Of a stretch of DNA of 64,000 nucleotides, positions 58,191 to 64,000 are shown in pieces. Below the pieces are notes generated by a model. That model made no database searches, was not told the origin of the DNA, and saw only the letters and a program-made list of their open reading frames with translations. The DNA comes from Terriglobia bacterium (GTDB lineage Bacteria > Acidobacteriota > Terriglobia > Terriglobales > Acidobacteriaceae), in NCBI GenBank assembly GCA_020073185.1, contig JAIQFT010000014.1, positions 1 through 64,000 of the forward strand, given 5' to 3'. A program made the translations under genes and the position numbers. How positions within the stretch are numbered: position 1 is the stretch's first letter; each line of letters opens with the position of its first letter.

Positions 58191-58293
58191 GGGCTGGGTT
58201 CTGCCGTCCCTGCAGGACTCGGGTCTCTTAATCTTTCGAGTTTTCCCGGACTCCCGTGCCGGGCTGGGTTCTGTCGTCGCTGCGCGACTCGGG
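58191..58293. repeat. Imperfect 33-bp direct repeat, two copies
   Basis: Two 33-base units beginning GGGCTGGGTTCTG and ending GACTCGGG lie at 58191-58223 and 58261-58293, a 70-bp period, with about four differences. Neither is part of a gene. They look like fragments of an interspersed repeat family. Confidence 0.4.
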
Positions 58294-58470
58294 GTGACGT
58301 AGCTTCGATTGTTATTCTCCATCCTCCAGTACTTCAACCTGGATGGAGGAACCGCACCTTCCGGATTCTTGCCCAAGCAGCTTGACGTCACCGACTCCGG
58401 ACTCCGTTTGACAGCCATTTTCGCCGCAGCGTAACGTTTTTAGGTTTGTTGCCAGGTGCACGGAGGTTTC

Positions 58471-59997
58471 ATGAGAAGGCTCGCCCGGCTATTTGCCTTT
58501 CTCTTCTTTATTGCCGTTCCACTCCTCTCACAGGACATTGCTTCGTTCGAGAAGCGCATCACCGTGCGCAAGCTGCCCAACGGCCTCACCCTGCTGGTCA
58601 TGGAGCGTCCCGAGGCTCCGGTGTTCTCCGCCTTCACGCTGGTGGACGCCGGCTCGGTGCAAGATCCCAAGGACGAAACCGGCCTGGCCCACATGTTCGA
58701 GCACATGGCCTTCAAGGGAACGAGGGCCATCGGCACCACCAACTGGCCGGCGGAGAAAGTCGCGCTGGAAAGAGTCGAGCAGGCTTATGCCGCCTACATT
58801 CGGGAGGCGGAGCGGCGCATCGGCCGCGATGAGAAGAAGGTCGCCGAGCTCGAGAAAGCCTGGCAGGACGCCATCCAGCAAGCCGGCAAGTACGTGGAGC
58901 GCAATGCCTACCCGCAGATCATCGAGGACAACGGCGGCGTCGGGATGAATGCCCAGACCAGCGACGACCAGACTGTCTACTACTATTCCTTTCCGGCGAA
59001 CCGATTTCAACTCTGGGCTTATCTGGAATCGGACCGCTTCGTCGAGCCGGTCATGCGCGAGTTCTACAAGGAGCGTGACGTGGTGTTCGAAGAGCGCCGC
59101 ATGAGCACCGAGAGCAGTCCCTTCGGCCGCTTGTACGAACAATTCATTGCGACCGCATTCCTGGCGCATCCCTACCACCGCCCGACCATCGGCTGGGCGT
59201 CCGATCTCCACCGCTTCTCCGCCACCGACGCCGAGCGATTCTTCCGCACCTACTACGTTCCCGGGAACATGGTGGTCGCCGCCGTGGGCGACATCAAGAG
59301 CGAACAGGCACTGCCGATTCTCGAGAAATATTTTGGCCGACTGGCGAAGGCGCCGCAGCCGATCGAGAATCCCACCCTCGAACCGCCGCAGCGCGCCGAG
59401 CGCCGGGTCGTGCTCACGGAAGCCACACAGCCGATTTATATCGAGGGCTACCACCGCCCGGACTATCGGGATCCCGACGACGTGGTCTACGACGCCATCT
59501 CCGACATCCTGTCCAACGGGCGCACCTCGCGTCTGTACCGCTCCCTGGTGCGCGACAAGAAGATCGCCGCCGATTCCGCCGGCTTCAGTGGCTGGCCCGG
59601 GGTCAAGTATCCCCACTTGTTCGCCTTCTATGCCGTGCCGACGCCCGGGCACAGCAACGACGAAGTCCGCGACGCCATCCGCGCCGAAATCGAGCGCCTG
59701 AAGACCTCCGACGTCAGCGACGAAGAACTCGCCATGTTCAAGACGAGAGCCAGGGCCGACCTCATCCGCAGCCTCGGCAACAATTCCGGCCTTGCCGCGC
59801 AACTCGCCACCTTCCAGGCACGCTTCGGCGACTGGCGTGAGCTTTTCCGCCAGCTCGATCGCTACGACAAGGTCACCAAGGCCGACATTCGCCGCGTCGC
59901 CGCCAAAACGTTTGTTCCCGAAAACCGCACCGTCGGCATCATCGAAAGCACCAAGATGGCAGGCGCTGCACCAGCCCCGAAGTCGGAGGAGAAATGA
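58471..59997 (+). CDS. M16-family zinc peptidase, catalytic subunit
   Basis: This is a 508-residue exported M16 (pitrilysin/insulinase-type) peptidase. The ATG at 58471 has GGAGG upstream; a GTG at 58456 is less likely. The signal peptide covers about 1-21 (ending PLLSQ). The inverted zinc motif HXXEH is HMFEH at 74-78 within GLAHMFEHMAFKGT. A helical insertion of about 50 residues (EQAYAAYIREAERRIGRDEK) separates it from the conserved GGVGMNAQTSDDQT. The second M16 domain ends the protein. It overlaps the following M16 gene by 4 bases, which lacks the zinc motif, so the two likely form a heterodimer acting on peptides in the periplasm. Confidence 0.93.
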   Translation: MRRLARLFAFLFFIAVPLLSQDIASFEKRITVRKLPNGLTLLVMERPEAPVFSAFTLVDAGSVQDPKDETGLAHMFEHMAFKGTRAIGTTNWPAEKVALERVEQAYAAYIREAERRIGRDEKKVAELEKAWQDAIQQAGKYVERNAYPQIIEDNGGVGMNAQTSDDQTVYYYSFPANRFQLWAYLESDRFVEPVMREFYKERDVVFEERRMSTESSPFGRLYEQFIATAFLAHPYHRPTIGWASDLHRFSATDAERFFRTYYVPGNMVVAAVGDIKSEQALPILEKYFGRLAKAPQPIENPTLEPPQRAERRVVLTEATQPIYIEGYHRPDYRDPDDVVYDAISDILSNGRTSRLYRSLVRDKKIAADSAGFSGWPGVKYPHLFAFYAVPTPGHSNDEVRDAIRAEIERLKTSDVSDEELAMFKTRARADLIRSLGNNSGLAAQLATFQARFGDWRELFRQLDRYDKVTKADIRRVAAKTFVPENRTVGIIESTKMAGAAPAPKSEEK

Positions 59998-62246
59998 TGA
60001 CTCGCAGATTCCTCCGCGGCACGTCCGTTCTCATCTTCATCCCTGCTTTCCTCGCCAGCGCACTGTTGGCACAAACCGCAGCGCAAAAACCCGCTGGCGC
60101 CCAAACCACTCAGCCTCCCAGCGGCGTGAAGTCGCAAAAGCCGGGCGCCGGCGGCCCGCCGGCCGCGTGGAAGCAGATCCCGATCCCGCCGCTGCCGGCG
60201 TTTCATCCGCAGGAACCCAAGCGCATCCAGCTTTCCAACGGCATGGTGATTTTCCTTCAGGAGGACCACGAGCTGCCGATCGTCGGCGGATTCATGCGCG
60301 TCCGCGGAGGCTCCATCTCGGAACCTGCGAGCAAGGTCGGGCTGATCGATGTCTACGGCGAAGTGTGGCGCACCGGCGGCACCACCAACCGGTCCGGCGA
60401 TCAGCTCGACGACTTTCTCGAAACCCGTGCCGCCAAAGTCGAGACCGGTGGCGGCTCGCAATCCACCACCATCTCGTTTAATTGCCTGAAAGATAAGTTG
60501 GACGAGGTCTTTCCAGTTTTCCTGGAACTGCTGCGCCAGCCCGCGTTCCGCGCGGACAAAATCGAGCTGGCAAAGACGCAGTTGGAGACTGGAATCGCCC
60601 GCCGCAATGACGACATCGGAGAAATCGCCGGGCGCGAATCGTCTCGGCTGGGCTATGGCCGCGACAATCCCTATGCCCGCATTCCCGAGTACTCCACCGT
60701 CGCCGCCATCACGCGCGACGATCTTTTGAAATGGCACCAGACTTACGTCCATCCCAACAACATCATCCTTGGCATTTATGGCGACTTCGATCCTGCCGCC
60801 ATGGAGCGGCGCCTGCGTCAGGCATTCGAGTCCTGGGAAAGTGCGCCCGTATCTTACAAGCTCGCTGTTCCCTTCCATGAACCGAAGCCCGGCATCTTTT
60901 TCATCGAGAAGTCCGACGTCACCCAGAGCGAGATCCGCATGGTGAAGCTCGGCATCGCGCGCAACAACCCCGACTACTTCGCAGTCGAAGTGATGAACGA
61001 AGTTCTCGGCGGCGGCTTCTCCTCCCGCCTGTTCAAGAGCATCCGCACGGAAAAAGGATTGGCGTATTCGGTGGGCGGCGGCATCGGCGCTGCCTTCGAC
61101 CATCCCGGCATGGCGCGCTTCAGTATGGGCACCAAGAGCCCCAGCACGGTGGAAGCCATCCAGGCGCTGCGCTCCGAACTGGAGGGCATGCTGACCCGGC
61201 CCGCCACCGGGCAGGAGGTGCGCGAAGCCAAGGACGCGATCCTGAACCGCTTCATCTTCAACTTCGATTCCAAGGACAAAGTCCTCGGCGAGCGCATGCT
61301 CTACGAGTTCTACGGCTATCCCGCCGACTTCCTGGAGCGCTTCCGCGCCGGGATTGAGAAGACCACGCCCGCCGACGTAAACGCCGTCGCGCGCAAGTAC
61401 ATTCATCCGGAACAGTTCGCCGTTCTCGTCGTCGGCAACGCAGAGCAGTTCGGCAAGCCGCTATCTTCACTCGGCCCGGTGACGCCCATTGACATCACCA
61501 TTCCCGCGCCCGGCGCCTCGCCCAGTGCCGGCGCCGGCCAGCCCACGCAGTCGGACCCGAAGGCCCGTGCGCTGGTGGAAAAATTTGTCAATGCCGTCGG
61601 CGGGGGCGCCAAGCTCGCCGGCGTGAAGGCGCTGCACCAGGTCGTATTGGCTACCCAGCACACGCCGCAGGGTTCCATGACCCTCACCAACGACATCACC
61701 ATCCAGTTCCCCGACAAACTGCGCGCCGCCGTCACCGCCGAACAGCTTCCCGGCCAGATGCTGGTGGTGGTCAGTCCCACCAGCGCCTTCATGAGCATGC
61801 CCGGAGCGGGCACGCGCGACATGCCCTCCTCCCTCAAGCAGAACCGGCTGAACTCGCTCAAGCGCGACTGGCTCCCGCTGGCCCAGCATGCCGCTGATCC
61901 GGCATACGTTTTCACGCTCGGCGGCACGCAGAAGGTGGGCGGCGCCGAGGCGCAGGTCGTCAACATTTTCGGGAGCGGCGTGTCTGTGAAGTGGGCGCTG
62001 GACCCGCAGAGCAGCCGGTTATTGCGGGCTTCCTATGACGACGTCGGGCAGCGCGGGCCGGTGCAGCGCGCGATTGATTATTCGGACTGGCGCCCGGTGG
62101 ACGGGCTCACTGTGCCTTTCCAGCGCGCCATCACCGAAAACGGCGAGCCCAGCGCAACCGAGCAGATCCAGAAGTACGACATCAATCCGCCGATTGACGA
62201 CAAGCTGTTTGACAGGCCGGCGGATGCGCCTGCGCCCGCGAAGTAG
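59994..62246 (+). CDS. M16-family non-catalytic subunit with C-terminal extension
   Basis: This is a 750-residue exported protein. After the signal peptide (about 1-26, ending LLAQ) and a Pro/Ala/Gln-rich linker, residues about 75-500 are two M16 domains. At the zinc-motif position it has GLIDVYGEVWRTGGT instead of HXXEH, so it cannot bind zinc there. The second domain keeps the Arg/Tyr substrate-binding pair in SIRTEKGLAYSVGG. Residues about 525-750 are an additional beta-rich domain like an outer-membrane lipoprotein carrier fold. It pairs with the catalytic subunit encoded just upstream (4-base overlap). Confidence 0.92.
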   Translation: MMTRRFLRGTSVLIFIPAFLASALLAQTAAQKPAGAQTTQPPSGVKSQKPGAGGPPAAWKQIPIPPLPAFHPQEPKRIQLSNGMVIFLQEDHELPIVGGFMRVRGGSISEPASKVGLIDVYGEVWRTGGTTNRSGDQLDDFLETRAAKVETGGGSQSTTISFNCLKDKLDEVFPVFLELLRQPAFRADKIELAKTQLETGIARRNDDIGEIAGRESSRLGYGRDNPYARIPEYSTVAAITRDDLLKWHQTYVHPNNIILGIYGDFDPAAMERRLRQAFESWESAPVSYKLAVPFHEPKPGIFFIEKSDVTQSEIRMVKLGIARNNPDYFAVEVMNEVLGGGFSSRLFKSIRTEKGLAYSVGGGIGAAFDHPGMARFSMGTKSPSTVEAIQALRSELEGMLTRPATGQEVREAKDAILNRFIFNFDSKDKVLGERMLYEFYGYPADFLERFRAGIEKTTPADVNAVARKYIHPEQFAVLVVGNAEQFGKPLSSLGPVTPIDITIPAPGASPSAGAGQPTQSDPKARALVEKFVNAVGGGAKLAGVKALHQVVLATQHTPQGSMTLTNDITIQFPDKLRAAVTAEQLPGQMLVVVSPTSAFMSMPGAGTRDMPSSLKQNRLNSLKRDWLPLAQHAADPAYVFTLGGTQKVGGAEAQVVNIFGSGVSVKWALDPQSSRLLRASYDDVGQRGPVQRAIDYSDWRPVDGLTVPFQRAITENGEPSATEQIQKYDINPPIDDKLFDRPADAPAPAK

Positions 62247-62282
62247 GGTGCGCGCCCGCTGAGACCGAAACTGAAACTGAAA

Positions 62283-63953
62283 CTAGATCTCCAGGATTAC
62301 CGGCATGATCAGCGGCCGGCGTGAGGTGTTCTTCACGATGAAGCGCTTCAGATCCTGGCGGATCTTTTCCTTGATGACGCCCCAGTCGCGCTTCTCTTCC
62401 TCGGTCGAGTGTTCCAGCGTGTCCATGATAATCTGCCGCGCCTCGGTCATGAAGCCGTTATCCGCGCTCGCCGCCGCGAAGCCGCGCATCACGATTTCCG
62501 GCGCCGACTCGATCTGTCCGGTCAGCTTGTTGATCGCGATGATCGGCAGCACGATCCCGTCCTCGCTCAAGTGGCGCCGGTCTTTGATAATGAGGTCCTC
62601 GACCACGTCCCCGCGCGAGCCGGAATCAATGCACACTCGTCCCACCGTCACGCGTCCGGCCTTGCGCGCGCCCAATTCGTCGAATTCCAGCACGTCGCCG
62701 CTCTCGATCATCATCACCGACCCCACGGCTCCCAGCATGCTCCCCGCCATATCCGCGTGACGCTTGAGCTGCCGGTACTCGCCGTGGATCGGGATGAAAT
62801 AACGCGGCTTCACCAGGTTGATCAGCAGCTTCAACTCTTCCCGACTGGCGTGGCCGCTGACGTGCACCGGCGGTTGCGAACCGTCTTCGTAAATCACGCG
62901 CGCCCCGCGGCGGTACAGGTGGTCAATCATCCGGTAGATGGATTTTTCGTTCCCCGGGATGATGCGCGACGACAGCACCACCGTGTCGCCGGGCTCGATC
63001 TTGGCGTGCTTGTGATTGTCCACCGCCGCGCGCGACAGCCCCGACATCGGCTCGCCCTGCGTCCCGCTGATCAGCACCATCACCCGCTCCGGCGGGAAAG
63101 TCTTGATCTCGCCGGGATGAATCAGCAGCCCGTCTGGCACTTCGATATACCCGAGGTCCTGCGCGATCTCGGTTGATTCGTTCATACTGCGACCCACCAG
63201 GGCCACCTTGCGCCGGTGCTGGTACGCCATCTCCATGGCCAGCTTGATGCGATGGATGGAGGACGAAAAACATGAGATGAACAGCCGCCGCGGCGCGCGC
63301 GCGAACACTTCGTCAAACCTTCGTCCCACCGCGCGCTCGCTCGGCGTGTACCCGGGCCGTTCCACGTTGGTTGAATCCTGGAACAGCGCCAGCACGCCTT
63401 GCTTGCCGTATTCGGCGAACGTGTGCAGGTCGAACAGTTTGTGGTCGGTGGGTGTGGGATCAACCTTGAAGTCGCCGGTGTGGATGATCACGCCCAGCGG
63501 CGTGTGGATCGCCAGCGCCACGCAATCCACCAGCGAATGCGTCACGTGGATGGGCATGATCTTGAAGGGCCCGAGGCTGACAAGTTCGCCCGCCCGCATC
63601 TCGATCAGCGTCGCATTGTCCAGCAGTCCGTGCTCGTCGAGCTTGTCCTCCACGTATGCCAGCGTGAACTCGGTGCCGTACACCGGCACGTTTAATTCGG
63701 TCAAAATCCAGGGCAGCGCGCCGATGTGGTCCTCGTGCCCATGGGTCAGCACGATGGCCTTCACCTGCTTGCGGTTCTGGATCAGGTAGCTGATGTCGGG
63801 GACAACAATGTCCACCCCGAGCAGTTCCATCTCGGGGAACATCAAGCCGGCGTCAATCACGACGATGTCATCGCCCCAACGCAGGGCCATGCAGTTCATC
63901 CCGAACTCGCCGAGTCCGCCGAGCGGCACGACCTGGAGTTTTCCCGTAGGCAT
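62283..63953 (-). CDS. rnj: Ribonuclease J
   Basis: This is a 556-residue metallo-beta-lactamase/beta-CASP ribonuclease. The zinc motif is HGHEDHIGA (71-79), with HVTHSLVD, HTGDFKVDPTP and the beta-CASP segment (GRSMNESTEIAQDLGYI, ISGTQGEPMSGLSR). HVSGHAS and the late PIHGEYRQLKRH complete the active site. The C-terminal dimerisation domain ends about residue 556. It combines 5'-3' exonuclease and endonuclease activities in RNA turnover. It converges with the M16 genes with a 36-base gap that contains a short GAAACT tandem repeat. The role as RNA processing enzyme follows from family membership. Confidence 0.95.
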   Translation of the reverse strand: MPTGKLQVVPLGGLGEFGMNCMALRWGDDIVVIDAGLMFPEMELLGVDIVVPDISYLIQNRKQVKAIVLTHGHEDHIGALPWILTELNVPVYGTEFTLAYVEDKLDEHGLLDNATLIEMRAGELVSLGPFKIMPIHVTHSLVDCVALAIHTPLGVIIHTGDFKVDPTPTDHKLFDLHTFAEYGKQGVLALFQDSTNVERPGYTPSERAVGRRFDEVFARAPRRLFISCFSSSIHRIKLAMEMAYQHRRKVALVGRSMNESTEIAQDLGYIEVPDGLLIHPGEIKTFPPERVMVLISGTQGEPMSGLSRAAVDNHKHAKIEPGDTVVLSSRIIPGNEKSIYRMIDHLYRRGARVIYEDGSQPPVHVSGHASREELKLLINLVKPRYFIPIHGEYRQLKRHADMAGSMLGAVGSVMMIESGDVLEFDELGARKAGRVTVGRVCIDSGSRGDVVEDLIIKDRRHLSEDGIVLPIIAINKLTGQIESAPEIVMRGFAAASADNGFMTEARQIIMDTLEHSTEEEKRDWGVIKEKIRQDLKRFIVKNTSRRPLIMPVILEI

Positions 63954-64000
63954 GTGTCAGCTTCCGATGCTAGCACGTCCATGCGTTGATCAGGGCACGA

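Larger units (their letters stand above)
57507..58470. other. Palindrome-rich intergenic region, no gene
   Basis: No open frame here has protein-like composition or a ribosome binding site. The region has an unusual density of inverted and direct repeats (57540-57564, 57674-57700, 57912-57975, 58191-58293, listed separately) and more A/T than the genes around. It separates the divergent M20 and M16 genes, so it must hold both promoters, but I cannot point to them reliably. Confidence 0.5.

Noticed and set aside
58071-58418. 115-codon open frame on the - strand
   Set aside because: It is made largely of the repeat-derived sequence at 58191-58293, with no ribosome binding site and poor protein-like composition.
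59862-61406. 514-codon open frame antisense to the second M16 gene
   Set aside because: Long antisense frames are expected in GC-rich genes with strong third-position bias; the + strand product is a clear M16 protein.

Overview
The window looks like a chromosomal segment of a high-GC (roughly 60-65 percent) Gram-negative bacterium, most likely an Acidobacteriota (Terriglobia-type) genome. The reasons are indirect: an exosortase-type exopolysaccharide (EPS) locus with outer-membrane export proteins, a LivKHMGF importer, paired periplasmic M16 peptidases, RNase J, and a coding style typical of that group. No rRNA marker is present, so the phylum is an inference.

About 0.9-41.2 kb is one large surface-polysaccharide locus. 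It opens on the + strand with a small membrane-associated protein, an exosortase-EpsI fusion, an unusual four-gene cassette (RraA-like aldolase, two ATP-grasp ligases, a 3-hydroxyisobutyrate-dehydrogenase-like enzyme) and a GT4 glycosyltransferase. From 9.1 to 38.2 kb almost everything is on the - strand, in overlapping, probably co-transcribed genes. In transcription order these are a regulator of the sigma54-activator family that lacks GAFTGA, a Wza-like export protein, an outer-membrane beta-barrel, a Wzz-like chain-length protein, an ExeA-type ATPase, a CpsD-like tyrosine kinase, a polyprenyl-phosphate sugar transferase, a putative alpha/alpha-barrel protein, a WecG-type transferase, an O-antigen-ligase-like polymerase, a sulfotransferase, a flippase, a NodB-like protein, a GT4, a PaaK/CapK-like ligase, then (after a + strand DUF362 gene) a PIG-L deacetylase, two CelD/FemAB-like N-acyltransferases, a GT2, a NodB deacetylase and two GT4s. 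A divergent TPR lipoprotein (38.9-41.2 kb) completes the set. The genes fit a Wzx/Wzy-type polymer that is deacetylated, re-acylated, sulfated and possibly amino-acylated. No PEP-CTERM substrate of the exosortase is visible here.

At 41.4-47.3 kb lie a fused AMP-ligase/carrier/PlsC acyltransferase and a degenerate membrane HD-GYP protein. They are separated by a lower-GC island of 1.8 kb bounded by 350-bp direct repeats made from the 3' ends of the two flanking genes. The island carries a cysteine-amidase-like gene overlapping a small four-helix membrane protein, a layout like an effector and its immunity protein, plus broken Ig-like and beta-propeller fragments.

From 47.3 to 54.6 kb come adjacent xerC and xerD, a DUF72 gene and a complete liv branched-chain amino-acid ABC operon, all on the - strand. 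A decayed IS1595-type transposase with a tiny overlapping leader ORF follows, then an M20 amidohydrolase, a palindrome-rich non-coding kilobase, an M16 peptidase pair (one subunit with HXXEH, one without) and RNase J.
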